Assembly: GCA_036768485.1 (NCBI GenBank) | Contig: JAVLUZ010000157.1 | Coordinates: 15,937,877 to 16,001,876, forward strand | Length of the DNA stretch: 64,000 bases | Reading direction: 5' to 3' | Origin: Mermis nigrescens | Taxonomy: Eukaryota; Nematoda; Enoplea; Mermithida; Mermithidae | Part shown: piece by piece, positions 12,636 through 25,639 of the stretch | How the letters are laid out: every line of letters starts with the position of its first letter | Numbering within the stretch: the stretch's first letter is position 1 | Made by a program: the position numbers and the translations under genes | The notes under the pieces: generated by a model | Databases searched by the model: none | What the model was told of the DNA's origin: nothing | What the model saw: the letters and a program-made list of their open reading frames with translations, nothing else

Positions 12636-13805
12636 GGGAAGAGCAAAATCTGGAAACGGAAACGGAAACAATGAGTAAAAGCCGGAAATGGAAACAATGG
12701 GTAAAATCCGGAAATGGAAACGTTTATTATTGTGCACACGGTTCCGTCGGGGGTTCCTCCGCCCTAGGGGTTGTCCAAAGTGCCGGAAATGGGGTTCTTC
12801 AACTAGAGCCCATCAGGGTGAACAACCCCCGACCTGTTTCCGGCAAAATTTCTCCCACTGAAGGAGGGTTTAGGGGCTCGGAAACGGGGTACCCCATTAT
12901 TCATGTGTGAAGTTGACTTCGGTCCTGTCGGGGGTTTCTCCGCCCTGGGGGTAGTCGAAAGTGCCGGTATCGGGGTTCTCCAAGTAGGGCCCATCAGAGT
13001 AAACACCCTGAACCCCGTTTCCGGCAAATTCCTATCATGGAAGGGGGTTTAGGAGCTCGGAAACGGAGTACCCCATTATTCATATGTGAGCTGATCCCGG
13101 TTTCGTCGAGGGTTTCTCCGCCCTGGGGGTAGTTCAAAGTGCCTGAACCGGAAATCCCCAAGTAGGGCCTATCAGGGTGAATCCCCCATCCCCGTTTTCG
13201 GTAAATTTTCTCCAAATGAAGGGGGTGAGGAGCTTGGAAATAAGGTACCCCATTATTCATAAACCCCCAGGGCGGAAAATCCCCGACGGAACCAGGGTCA
13301 ACTTCACATGTAAATAATGGGGTACCCCATTTCCGAGCCCCTTCACATCCTTCAGTCGGAGAAATTTTGCGAGAAACGGGGTTGGTAGTGCTCGCTCACC
13401 TTAATGGGCCCTACTTGGTGAACCCCACGTTCCAGCACTTTGGATTGCCCCAGGGCGGAGAAACCCCCGACGGAAACGGGGTCAGCTTCACATATGAATA
13501 ATGGGGTACTCCGTTTCCGAGCCACTATATAAACCCTCCTTCAGTGATAGGAATTTCGTTGGTAACGGGGTTAGGGGCGCTCACCCTTATGGCCCTACTT
13601 GGGGAACCCGGTTCCGGCACTTTGGACTATGTACCAACAGAGAAGAAATCCCAGACGGAACCATGTACACAATAATTTACGTTTACGTTACCGGATTTAA
13701 CCCATTGTTTCCGTTTCCGGCTTTTACTCATCGCTTACAATTCAGTTTCCGCATTTGACCCATCGTTTCCGTTTCCGTTTACGGCTTTTACAGTACACAC
13801 ACCCT
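12636..13805. mobile_element. Foldback element built of about 170-bp inverted tandem units
   Basis: Flanked by TTGGAAATC (12627-12635) and TTAGAAATC (13806-13814), an 8 of 9 match. The outer arms carry GGAAACGGAAAC repeats (12650-12722 and 13685-13790). Inside lie three forward units of about 170 bp, each with GTCGGGGGTTTCTCCGCCCT and TACCCCATTATTCAT landmarks (from about 12740, 12915 and 13090), then about two inverted units (13265-13690). The apparent reading frames at 12620-13760 are repeat translations. Confidence 0.6.
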
Positions 13806-13936
13806 TTAGAAATCTGGGTCAGTTTTACTCTGAGGAGCTGTGAGAGCGTATCCGGCAGCCTTGCGCTAGAAAATGCCTATACACGCGAGGAGCTGAGCTC
13901 CGTATTTCTCGCGGTGAAGTGAGTTGTGATAAGAGG

Positions 13937-14910
13937 GACTGCAGATAAGGGTCGACCGACTCGGGCCGATCGATAGTCACCGATTTCACTCAAATTTTCA
14001 CCGAAGGTAGCACTCAGTTGATAATGAAAAAAACGTAAAGGGAATTTTTATAATATCGCGCGCTTCGTGAGATATAGCGCCGTTTATACCTACAGTATGC
14101 CCAAAATCCGAAAATTGACTGCTCGAACATTTTTTAAAATATCTTCTGCAATACTTAACATTTAAAAAAATTTTTTTCTGCTTAACGTATAAATAAATAA
14201 CCTATGCAATAAACGTAAAATTTTGTATGTACGTTGCGAATATAGGCTACAGTATGCCAAAAACTACAAATTTTTGATGTGTGACTTTGACGCAGAATAT
14301 CGGAAGGATCGGACTCGATATTAAATATTTCACGTATACCATTAAAAAGAGCTTTTCTTTGTCTATGAGTGAGCAAACGGGCAAAGTTGCCCGGATTTTG
14401 GTTAGAGAAGTAGAGATTGTCATTCAAAGGTATGTCTCTACGTGTTTTGCGCATCCTAATTATATAAAGAGCATTAGTAGGTAGGGTGTATACATACTTG
14501 TCACTTCACTCTCTCCATACGTGGGCGTGGGGGTTTAGGACGCATGCACCACACGTTGGCGTGGTGTCAAGGGAATCTGGACCCCCCAGAATGTGGCGGA
14601 TCCCTGCCATCAAAAATCGATAATTACATCTATCTGGTAAGCCGAGAATTTAGCATACTACAACTACGATGATATCAAAGCCACAAATTTGATTTTAAGG
14701 ACGAGTACCTAGGTATCGCACATGCACAGCATGGGAATTCTGGGGAAACCAAAAAATTTTTTCTAATTTGTCTTTATGAGCAAAATCGATCAATAGGTGT
14801 CGAAAACATCGTTTTATACGTAGCATTTCGACGATGCGCTTTCTTTGTAGAAGATAGAAAGCAAAAAATGTCAAAAACAAAAAATATCAATGAAATTTAA
14901 TACAAAATAA
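13937..14910. repeat. Inverted duplication B, left arm
   Basis: Reads in reverse complement to 22757-23964. Shared landmarks are GACTGCAGATAAGGGTCGAC at the outer border, GCGCGCTTCGTGAGATATAG, the segment at 14340-14460 with 23445-23560, and 14690-14890 with 22790-22990. The left arm lacks about 240 bp present in the right arm (around 23050-23290). The short frames at 14182-14454 and 23345-23653 are conserved only as nucleotide repeats. Confidence 0.75.
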
Positions 14911-14917
14911 TATAAAA

Positions 14918-15677
14918 CTAGCAAAGAAAAATGCTCCGATGGAACAAAAAAGATGAATATACTTGGAATTGTGGATTATTATGGATGTAAAAGGAGGGGA
15001 CTAGGAAAAATCTACCTAAAGTCGGAAAATCTGCTAAAAATCACACTTTCTCTAAGCAACGCAAAAAATCGATGTATATTCTGCGGCCAACAGATTAAAA
15101 TAAATATTCAACCATAACAATGATTGAAACAGCAGCACGTAAGCTATGCAGTAGCTATGGGAAATGACATTAAGTAAACTAACAGTCTTCCAAGCCAATT
15201 GAATGAAATAGCAAACATCGAAGACAATTGAAGACATGGTTGGTTAAAAACAGTAGGAAACACGTAAGTTGACTTGAAACAGACTTAATGTAGATACACT
15301 AGCATGCCCGAAACGATTGTGTGCACTAATCAATCGGCTCCTGCTTTGCTTGCTATAATGCTCATAAAACAAAACAACTTTAAATACAATACCTCTTAGT
15401 TTTCTATCAATCAGGTGCCAGCAATTTAAAAAAGTAACCTTGCTAGATTTCGTTTATACACTCTTATCTGAAACTTCGAACATTATTGAAAAGACACTTT
15501 TTTAGAGGCCGCAGAATATACATCGATTTTTTGCGTTGCTTAGAGAAAGTGTGATTTTTAGCAGATTTTCCGACTTTAGGTAGATTTTTCCTAGTCCCCT
15601 CCTTTTACATCCATAATAATCCACAATTCCAAGTATATTCATCTTTTTTGTTCCATCGGAGCATTTTTCTTTGCTAG
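14918..15677. mobile_element. CTAGCAAAG inverted-repeat element, copy B
   Basis: A 760-bp copy with perfect-looking inverted ends (CTAGCAAAGAAAAATGCTCC and partner). It lies in the opposite orientation to copy A (1730-2523) and shares its interior with it. It is non-autonomous and has no transposase. Confidence 0.75.
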
Positions 15678-18470
15678 TACACTACTTTTAATTAGCGTGA
15701 TTTCAGTACATCAGTCAGTAAACACAATCAGTAACATGCCACAATAATGACAACAGTCCAAGAACGCGGAAAACAATATTGTTCTTAACATCAGCATTAT
15801 CCTTTTTAAACAAGACAACCTTATTGACACCATCCATTTTCAAATTAAAACTGCATTAAGTTATTTCTTCTTAATGTACAGTTCACTTATAATCAAGCAC
15901 AAAAATTTAACCAACGAATTCACATTGCAAATCCTCACTCAATCAATACACAAGCACAATGTGTTGTGACTTTTGAAATTGAAAACACCCAATTTTCAAT
16001 TTTCAAATTGAAAATTGGATCAATTTTCAAATTGAAAATTGGGTCAATTTTCAAATTGAAAATTGGGTGTTTGAATTTGCGATGAAGAAAATAATCAAAA
16101 GATAGTCACTTGGTTTATTTAAGCCGAGTAATAAAATAACGACCGTCCACCAATTCCAAACTAAACGCAACTAATCTGATCACTATGAAAAAGTTTTGAA
16201 AAATGAGCTTGCTAAGCGAGAGTTGTAAACCAAGAGAAACTTAAAGTTAAAACCTACCATTAAATTATGAGAGAATTATAAAAGATTTTAAACTTCAAGA
16301 AAAATGGAAAAGGCGGGATGTTGGTAAATTAGAAGGCAAAGATTTTCGGCAAAAATTCAAAAACTTCACGCAAATATCAAATGTAAGGAACACTAACGCT
16401 TTGATTTGGTAGTAAAATAAATTTGTAGTATAGACTACATATTAACAACAAATGAATAGTGCAAACTTTACACAACTACTAGGTGTAGAGAATACTAACA
16501 GTTTACGGCTTATTAATGTACATGATTACAATAAAGCTGTATATCTTTGTCGACTTCTGTGCACAGTAGTGTGATTGCTGGTTCATTTTAAACCACTTTT
16601 GCAGGCAATTTACATCAATTAAACGATAGCTCTCCATGTGCAAGATTTTGTGAAACATATTATAAACACGGCTAAGAAAGATTTAACTTTAATGCAACCC
16701 ATTTAAGACAAAATTACATCTCTTCAATGATCTAAGGACACTTGAACATAATTTTTAAATCACTTTAGATTACTTTTGAGGGTAAACAAACTCACTTAAT
16801 TGATGTCTCACATATGAATCCTTGAAAATTTCTTGACTTCAGTTACAAAGTCTCTGCAAGTCTATCGAATTAGGGTAACACGTAACGTAAACTTTACACA
16901 AACACATAGCGTAAAGAATATTTTAGTCGGATTCGTAATTTTGATATTGCTCCGATATTTCTTTCAACATTTATGGAAAAATGAGTCTCCATAATGTTTT
17001 AAAGACAATAAACATTAGGTTTAAACCACTTTGCAATACTGCTGAGTGTAAGCAAGCGCGCCCAATTGACGTATATATTTCATTCCCTGTAAATTTTTAT
17101 ATCTCAGGAAAAAATTTCGATTTTTGCAATGCTCTAGAACAAAGGCTAACATGCAGTGTAAAAAATTACTCGGATATTATGATCAACATTCATGAAAAAA
17201 TTATGTCTCTACAATGGTCTGAGGACATATAAACAATGAATGTAAACTACTTTACATCACTGTTGGATGTAAACAAACGCGCCTACGTGACGTCTCACAT
17301 TTGATCCTTTGAAAACTTCTAGGCTCCAAGAAAAAATTAGGTTTCAGGAATGCTCAAAAACGAAGATATATATGTAGTGTAAACTTCATGTAAACACCTA
17401 GTGTAAAGAAGATTTTAGTCAGATTCGTAATTTTGATATTGTTCCGATATTACGATTAATATTTATGAAAAAATTAAGTCTACATAATGTTCTATGGGCA
17501 AACTAACAATTGGTGTAAACTACTTTACAACACCGTAGAGTGTAAACATATGCGCCAGACTGGCATATCAAATTTGATTCCTGGTCCATTTCTAGACTTG
17601 ATAAACGTGTCCCTGACTCGTAACCGGAGAAGCAGGCAGAAAAAACAAGACAGAAACGCATTTAAAACTCCAAATTTTTGACTTTACACTCGCTAAATAT
17701 TAATGTATAGACAATTTGCTTTGACATACACCCGATATAAAGCACTTCATTTTTATTCTATTAGACTTATCCCGACTTCTGGACGGAGAAAGTGGCGAAC
17801 AAAAAACGCAACAAAAACGTATTTTCCATCATTTAGAACACTGTAAACTTTAAAATTCCGTACCGAACTCCCCATTGAGTTTAAAGAAATTCGGTTTGGT
17901 ACAATTTGTAGCTTTTAAATCGTAGTACATTCCTGTGTGCCAAAATTCTGTTGCAAAAATTATTTGGCATGATTTATCAATCAAACTTCAGAAAAAACGT
18001 GTTTTTTAGCCCATTTTTTACCTCTGATTTCGAACTTTACACCCCCATAAATAACTCAATATTGCGTTTTTTTAAATGCGGTTTGCTGCGATGTTTAGCC
18101 CCTGTGAGGCACTTTATTAATGCTGTCTTCGATTTGCACTGACTCATAAGCGGAAAAATTTGGCAGAGAAATCTTAGTTAAAATCCGTTTTTTTACACCA
18201 TCCACTAGAGTGTAAACTTTAAACCCCAGGATCTAACTCACCATAGAGCATAGAAGACTTTGCTTATATGCAGAATGTAGCCCTTGATCCGCTCTACATT
18301 TCTGTCAGAAAACATTTTAAAAACCTCATAACCGGAGTTAGTATCGGACATAGGAAGGTTGAAAACTCGACCAAAAAGTGCTTTTTCACCCCCAGATTTT
18401 CGCACTCTTTACACTGCCGTTCGATAAATAATGCGAATTTCAAAAAACAAAAAAAGTGTCATCTGTAGAA
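15678..18470. repeat. Inverted duplication A, right arm, outer part
   Basis: Reverse-complement partner of 234-1729. It is longer than the left arm because of additional sequence, including about 545 bp at 15833-16378 that has no counterpart on the left and contains a triple palindrome. AGTGTAAACTTTACAC-type cores recur near 16460, 16890, 17380, 17510, 17825, 18210 and 18405. Frames at 16981-17232 and 17487-17681 lie in this repeat and show no domain. Confidence 0.7.
15988..16066. repeat. Triple AATTTTCAAATTGAAAATT palindrome
   Basis: Three back-to-back copies of CAATTTTCAAATTGAAAATT, each a near-perfect palindrome, separated by GGATC or GGGTC. They can form hairpins on either strand. They lie in the right-arm-specific insertion. 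Confidence 0.85.
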
Positions 18471-18707
18471 TTCATCCCTCTATTATCCTATTCTGTTCAA
18501 TCCTTCGAGTCATCAATACTCAGTTGTCCACATGCCGCAGTAAAAAGGTCCCAAAATTTGTCCTATGTTATAACGTTACACAAAAACTTTACACCTTCTT
18601 TACACAGTCAATTTTGAGTTTCAAGAAAAACAAAAAAACACGGGCAGCGAATTTTTTTATTATCTTTCTTTTAAAAAAACCGCACCTTCCAGAAGTGTCC
18701 CGTTATA

Positions 18708-18973
18708 GCTTGACTGTTTGGCTCGAAGCGCCGAAAAATTGTTACTTTTGGCATTAAAGATCGTTAAATTAGCTTAAATCAAAACTTCTTTTAAAATTTT
18801 CGCGGAAAATCGCGGATTTTAGGGGAAATATTTCCGGAGTGGGCTTGGGGGAGTCAGGGGGTCTGGCTAAACCGCCCCACCCCCCACCTCAGAATCTAGC
18901 GGACCAGAAATTGATAATTGCCGCTTGACCTCTAGAATTGCTATTTTTGATACTTTTTGGCAATTTTATCTCA
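18708..18973. repeat. Inverted duplication C, left arm
   Basis: Matches 22495-22752 in reverse complement. Shared landmarks are GGCTCGAAGCGCCGAAAAA, GGGGAAATATTTCC, the C-rich CCGCCCCACCCCCCACC stretch, and CTAGAATTGCTATTTTTGAT. No coding content. Confidence 0.7.
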
Positions 18974-19574
18974 TCGAGACCCCCAGAGTCTTCTTGCTGC
19001 CTATTGCATGAACGAAGCTCACACTGGGGGTATGAAAACCCACCAAAGCCTCCAAGATCATGTCTAGTTGTAGGTGTGCAAAATTCTTTGTGACGTTAAT
19101 CTTTCGGCAGAACAAATCGAAACGATAAAGTCACTTGTCTTAGACCGATAGTAATATCTTTTTCGACCGCTTTCGATCAACTGTGGAAGCTGAAAAATAT
19201 TAACATGAGGTAAGCTACAATAAAAAAAACATGTGGAACAGAAGTTATAAAGGGGTTTGATACATACACTAGCGGATTCAGGAGAAAAAAAATTTTTTGG
19301 GGGAGCGCAATACGAAAATTTGAAGACAAATATCTCGAGAACAATTAGGAGATATGCGAAAGCAAAGGCAGTTTTGAGCATATCTTAATGAGCTCTAGAA
19401 GATGGTGAAGAGAAGGTTTCGAAATAAAATTTCAAAAATTTTTCATCCTCTTCAATATTGATATGCAGAAAATTTATCATTTAAGTTATCTGCACAACCG
19501 ATTTCTCAAAATTCAATTCATGAGTAATTCCTTATCTCCTGACTTTTTTACTTTGTGCTTTGCAGAAAAAGTTA
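18974..19574. other. No gene seen
   Basis: Single-copy-looking AT-rich sequence between the inverted arm and the Helitron. Bases 19260-19460 resemble 54170-54340 (an interspersed repeat with GGGGA, ATATCT, GAGCTCTA landmarks). No exon was recognised. Confidence 0.4.
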
Positions 19575-19944
19575 TCTGCTATATATTTTTGAAAGTTAGT
19601 TTGTTTGTATGTATGTTCGTATGTTTGTGCCGGGTTGGCTCCGGCCCAATGAAATTTGGTGGGCTGATATTTTGGGCCGAGGTCGGTCCAATGGGGGAAG
19701 GAGCCGTAGCGACATTGAAATTCGACCAATCACAGCCGTTCACCCTATGCAGTAGTGAAGCGGCGTATCTTCCCGTGCTATAAGTATAGGCGTTTTCGGG
19801 AGATGGCCGATTTTTCAGGTACCAAACCGGTTAACAACGGTTAGTCAACTCCACGTTGTAAGCATAGTCGTTTTACACCCACCCACCAATGTGTTATGCA
19901 GGATGCCCTCCTACGTTTACCATTACGAAACCTCAGTATTGCGG

Positions 19945-20390
19945 GTTTAACCGAATAACGCAATAACATACCCAATGTTATCAAATAGGACACGGTAGAA
20001 CATAACCAATGCTATAAGCAATGCAATGCTATAAGATAGGACACGGTATAATATATCCAATTCTATAACATACACAATGCAATAAGATAGGACATGGTAT
20101 AACATATCCAATGCTATGAGATACCTAATGCTTAGATGACACGGTATAACATATAAGATACCCAATGCTACAAGATGGGACACGGTGTACCTTACCCAAT
20201 GCTATGAGATAGGATACTGTATAACATACCCAATGCTAACATACCTAATGCTACAAGATAGGATACGGTATAGCATACCCAATGCTATAAGATACCTAAT
20301 GCTATAACATACCCAATGCTATAAGATATGACACGGTATAAAGTACCCAATGCTATAGCATACTCAACGCTATAAGATAGAGCACAATGA
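19945..20390. repeat. Tandem array with ACCCAATGCTATAAGATA units
   Basis: About ten imperfect units built from ACCCAATGCTATAAGATAGG and ACACGGTATAACAT, roughly 30-47 bp each with internal shuffling of the two half-units. Inside the Helitron. Confidence 0.85.
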
Positions 20391-20402
20391 AACACCAACA
20401 TT

Positions 20403-20700
20403 ATGGAAATTTTTTTGAAGCATCAAAATTATGGATTTTTAAAAAACATCAAAATTATGGATTTTTTTAAAAAACATCAAAATTATGGATTTTTTAAAAT
20501 AACATCAAAATTATGGATTCTTTTTAAAAAAAACATGGATTTTTTTAAAAAAACATCAAAATTATGGATTTTTTTCAAAAACATCAAAATTATGGATTTT
20601 TTAAAATCACATCAAAATTACGGATTTTTTAAAATAACACCAAAATTACGGATTAATAAAAAAAACATCAAAATTATAAAATTTTTTGTGATTTTAATAA
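20403..20700. repeat. Tandem array with AACATCAAAATTATGGATTTT units
   Basis: About ten units of 24-31 bp built on CATCAAAATTATGGATTTTT followed by an A-run. The 101-residue open frame through it is a repeat translation. Confidence 0.85.
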
Positions 20701-21159
20701 AAATGTAATTCGTAAAATAGTCAGTGCATCTACCAAGGTTGACTCCAGTCTGTTCCTGGTATAGAATTTTTTACTTATGAGAACTAATGTAAAAACTGTT
20801 AGGAAAAAACCAGGGCAATTTTGGGATTTTGGAGGTTAAAATAAATGGGAGCTTCTGGTATAATCAAATCTCCAACAATTTAACGGCGCCAGGAATTCTT
20901 CAACTCCCTTTTTAGGTGGATTTGACAGGGGGAGTCAGATTACTGTGTGCAGACTCAAGATGTGTCGGGCTGGGCTGGGGGAAGGTTCCGCCTAATTCCC
21001 GTTTCCCTTAAAACATATGCTAGCCAATGTCATGAAGTAACATCAGGCGGGGTGCAGCCTTCTTCTAGATACATATGGGTCACCCTGTATAACCTACTGC
21101 AAAAACAAATTAAACCCGGGCAACGCCGGGTAGTGCAGCTAGTATACAATATCTTTGAC

Positions 21160-21370
21160 ATATTCTGAAAGTCAAGCTCGAATTTTAGCGGTTTGGGCGG
21201 GCTAGAAGACAAGTAACAGAAAAACAATAAATCCGTTGCGGAGCGCCGGAAAACTTTTTACATATTCTCGAAGTCAAGCTCAAATTTGAGCGGTTTTAAG
21301 CAGGCTAGAAGACAAGACACGTAGAAAAATAATCAATTCAGCGCAAAGCGTCGGAAATATTTGACGTTTT
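21160..21370. repeat. Two-copy tandem duplication of about 105 bp
   Basis: Copies start at TATTCTGAAAGTCAAGCTCG and TATTCTCGAAGTCAAGCTCA and share GGCTAGAAGACAAG and GCGSAGCG motifs. Non-coding. Confidence 0.7.
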
Positions 21371-21548
21371 TGCGTTCTTAGCTCAATTTCAAGCGCTTTC
21401 CAATGTTTATCAGCTGCTCAAAAAATTTTCAAAAGGGTTCTGGGGGCGATAGCCTTCCACCCCTCGCCCCCTGAATCCACGCCTGGATACATATAAACTA
21501 AAAAACTAAATAACTCGATTATTAGACGACTTTTTAGTAGAATAAAAT

Positions 21549-21652
21549 GAGAAATGTTGGATAACAATTTGTTAGATATTATGAATTTTTCTAACAGCAA
21601 AGAAGACAACAATTTGTTAGATATTATGAATTTTTCTAACAGCAAAGAAGAC
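21549..21652. repeat. 51-bp tandem duplication
   Basis: AACAATTTGTTAGATATTAT through AACAGCAAAGAAGAC is present twice in direct order with no visible differences, so the duplication is recent. Confidence 0.85.
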
Positions 21653-22494
21653 ATAGAATATTTTAGACCAAAAATTGATCATAGCTAAGAATAATTATTT
21701 AATTTAGGTACCCGTGTACCAAATGTTCTCGTAACCACAGGTGCTGAAAATGGCTAATGTGGGAGTCAGCTGGGTCGGTCTGGGATGGGAGTCAAGAAAT
21801 CAGTATTTGGGCCAAAAAATAACAAAAACTACAATACTGTAAAAGTGTTTACAGTTTATAGTAAATTTAAGGTGCTTTTGGAGAAAACTTGATTTTTAGA
21901 AGTTATTAGCCTGAATTTTACACATATTTCGCGGTTACATTGTTTTTTATGGTATCGACCCCCAGAACTGATGTGTACATATCTGTTTTGACCACTGGTT
22001 GTGTGTGCTTCCATGCGGTGAAAATGCTTCGCAAAAAACGCACCTAAATTTAAATTTTGAAAAATAAAATTAAAAAAACCAGAATTATTACTTTCGATCT
22101 TTTTGGCATCAACTGACGAACAGACCAAAAAAAAACCAAAATGTCGCACGAACTGACCAAAATGTTGACTCCTGAGATAAAGCAAGTCTGGTACGTACCT
22201 GCGCCTTGCGAACGAGTTAGCTAACTGCTCCATACTACGCCGCTTTATTCGAGTTTTCAGTCAGAAAAAAGTATTAAAAAAATGAAGGATTGTAGAAATT
22301 TTTTTCTATTTATCGGCGTTGATGTGGCGATAATTTGTTCACAACGAAAAGGTTAGATAGGTACTTACCTATGTATATTGGTACATGGAATATGTTTCCC
22401 CGCAGCTTAGTGTTAATATCACACATAGGTGTGGTAAGAGTGGGATTGGGGGACCATATAATGGGCAGCATGAGGGATCTCGATGGTATATAAT

Positions 22495-22752
22495 GGCCAA
22501 AAAGTATCAAAAATAGCAATTCTAGGGGTCAAGCGGCAATTATCGATTTCGGGTTGGGGTCCGCCAGATTCTCGGGGGAGGGGGGTGGGCGGTTCAGCTA
22601 GACCCCCTGACCCCCACGCCCACTCCAGAAATATTTCCCCCTTAAATTCGCGATTATCCGCAAAAATTGTAAAAGAAGTTTTGATTTAAGCTAATTTAAT
22701 GATCTTTAATGCCAAAAGTTACAATTTTTCGGCGCTTCGAGCCAAACAGTCA
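22495..22752. repeat. Inverted duplication C, right arm
   Basis: Reverse-complement partner of 18708-18973. It abuts the inner end of duplication B at 22757. Confidence 0.7.
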
Positions 22753-22756
22753 TTTT

Positions 22757-23964
22757 TCATAATTTTGTATTTATATTTAATTTCATTGATTTTTTGTTTT
22801 TAAAATTTTTTACTTTTCATCTTCTACAAAGAAAGCGCACCGTCGAAATGCTACGTATAAAACGATGTTTTCGACACCTATTGATCGATTTTGCTCATGA
22901 AGACAAATTAGAAAAATTTTTTGGTTTCCCCAGAATTCCCATGATGTGCATGTGCGATACCTAGGTACTCGTCCTTAAAATCAAATTTGTGGCTTTGATA
23001 TTATCGCAGTTGTAGTATGCTAGATTCTCGGCTTACCAGATAGATGTACATATGTAGGCAGCAAGAAAATTCTAGGGATGTACTTGGGTAAAATTGCCAA
23101 AAATAATCCAAAAAAACTTGCGATAAAATTGGATTCGAGGAGTCGTTCAGTAACTGCAGGGTATTTCAAGTTATCGGGAGTGTGCATAACAGACATCAGC
23201 AAGAATATTCTGGGGGTCCAAACTCCAAAGCCCAAAAAGTGCCAAAACTAGCATTTCTGCCAGCTTCTTGTGACAATTATCGATTTTTGATGACAGGGAT
23301 CCGCCACATTCTGGTAGGTCCAGACCCCCTGACACCACGCCCACGTGTGGTGCATGCGCCCTAAACCCCCCACGCCCACGTATGGAGAGAGTGAAGTAGA
23401 CAAGTACGTATACATCCTACCTACAAATGCTCTTTATATAATTAGGATGCGCAAAACACGTAGCGACATATCTTTGAATGACAATCTCTACTTCTCTAAC
23501 CAAAATCCGGGCAAGTTTGCCCGTTTGCTCACTGATAGACGAAGAAAAGTTCTTTTAATGGTATACGTGAAATATTTAATATCGAATCCGATCCTTCCGA
23601 TATTCTGCGTCAAAGTCACACATCAAAAATTTGTAGTTTTTGGCATACGGTAGCTCATATTCGCAACGTACATACAAAATTTTACGTTTATTGCATAGGT
23701 TATTTATTTATACGTTAAACAAAAAAATTTTTTGAAAACAATGTTGAGTATTGCAGAAGATATTTTAAAAAATGTTCGAGCAGTCAATTGTCGGATTTTG
23801 GGCATACTGTAGGTATAAACGGCGCTATATCTCACGAAGCGCGCGATATTATGAAAATTCCCTTTACATTTTTTCATTATCAACTGAGTGCTACCTTCGG
23901 TAAAAATTTGAGCGAAATCGGTGACCATCGATCGGCCCGAGTCGGTCGACCCTTATCTGCAGTC
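22757..23964. repeat. Inverted duplication B, right arm
   Basis: Partner of 13937-14910. Its outer border is at CCCTTATCTGCAGTC (to 23964). It contains about 240 bp missing from the left arm. The C-rich stretch at 23320-23390 with CACGCCCACGTGTGG is shared with 14520-14590. Confidence 0.75.
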
Positions 23965-25487
23965 GCTGATACAGATAGACCACTTGGGGGAACAGCTGCG
24001 AAATTAAAATGTTACATAGTTCATTGTAAAATTAGACAATCAGTTGATGCAAGAGGCGGGTACTAGGAAACTGCGCTTTGCCGATTGGCTGAATTCTCAA
24101 TACCTACTTTCGAATCACCATACTGTAAAATAACTTTCTAGAATTTTGAAACAGACTATAGTTTAGCATTCAATACAGGTAAAAAATACATTTAGTATCC
24201 AAAACTTTATCATTAATGATTGTTTTTGAGAACTTCTGAGATATTATAAAGTGTTTTAGCTCCTGCAAAACATTATCACAACAAAGTATCTGAACATCGT
24301 TCTTTTTGAATGAGAATACTATAATGAATTACTTATCTATAGTCTGTTTCACATAACTTCGTGCATGAAGTTTAAGAATTTTTATCGTCAGTAAGCCGAG
24401 AGTTACGAAAATTATATATCAGATCATTCCTTAAATCGCAATCTGTAATATTTGTCGGAGATGGTTTTAATATTTATTACTGAAGCTGTGTGAAACAGCT
24501 TATGAATATTTCCACTTTTTTAAAACTAGCGACAGAATTTACTTTAGCATTTGCAAGTGTAAAATAATTTTTGTCTGACTTATATTGGCTAACGTAGAAG
24601 CGATCTTATCCGACATTTTTAAATTTTCTTGTGCTAAAACATATGTGAAAACCAAGTATTGTCATATTGTCAATAATTTTAACATATAACTGTAGAAAAT
24701 CAAATTACCTTATATCATGTAAACTTTTATTAGCAAAGTTTATGAAGTAAAACGTAAAAAAGCAAAAAATAATGTCAAGAATTACAAAAATCCAAGCTTT
24801 AGCTTTCTGTAGCTAAATCTATGTGTTTTTGTATTCGATTAACATGAGAAATATGCTAATATTAGAACTTCTATCAAAAACATTGGTTTTTGATAAATCC
24901 TGAGTAAGCTGAATTATCTTATCTCATTAAAGCTTTAATAATGCAAAGTAACCAAAATCACAGTTTTCGAATAAGTATACCTAACACTCGCTGAAGTAGC
25001 TTGGCCTTCTAACTTTTCCTAATCTTTCATAAATAATAACATGGTATGCTCCGGCATCTATGATTGAAAAATCTCTTGTGACTCGCTCAAATTGTCTGAA
25101 ATCGGAGAAATTTAGTGCGAAATTTTCAATTTTTTTGTATTAAAACATTTTGTTTACACTTGCGTGTAAACCGAAATATGACTGCAGTATTAAAAATTTT
25201 AACACATTTTCATAAGAAATCCGGAGGTCTTTATTGTTTAAAGTTTCATTGGCATATTTTAAAATTGTAGGAGCAGTAAATAAAAAAACGACAGCATAAG
25301 AGAATATCGAAAAATGACAATAACTAAAACTTCGACTTACTAAAGTCAGACGAATTTTGGTTTTTGGCAAAAATAGTCCTCAAATCCGTTCTCAGCGCGA
25401 AAAACTGTATCATAAATATTTTTCGAGTATGATTAATTTTTGACTTGCTGAAAAACTTCGATGCAATAATACGGCTTAACAATTGCT
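23965..25487. other. Gene-free stretch
   Basis: Contains a partial CTATAGTCTGTTTCACATAA MITE (24338-24510). No exon or protein domain was recognised. Confidence 0.45.
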
Positions 25488-25639
25488 TAAGTCTTTGGCA
25501 TGCAGACATTAGAGCGCACGACATTAGAGCGCGCGACATTAGAGCGCGCGACATTAGAGCGCCAATATTAAAGTGCAGTGGGTAATTTTCAGTTTTCAAT
25601 TTGTGGCCACAGCAATTGCTTGCGGATTCAGATTGGTGC

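Larger units (their letters stand above)
19575..21142 (+). mobile_element. Non-autonomous Helitron
   Basis: The 5' end is TC (preceded by A at 19574), followed by TGCTATATATTTTTGAAAG and a GTTTGTTTGTATGTATG run, the layout common at insect Helitron 5' ends. The 3' end has an ACCCGG-GCAACG-CCGGGT hairpin (21114-21131), seven bases, then CTAG (21139-21142) followed by T. Insertion between A and T, the subterminal hairpin and the CTAG end are the Helitron hallmarks. There is no Rep/helicase gene. Two tandem arrays fill the middle (19945-20390 and 20403-20700). The frame at 19463-19783 overlaps the 5' end and is not taken as a gene. Confidence 0.75.
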
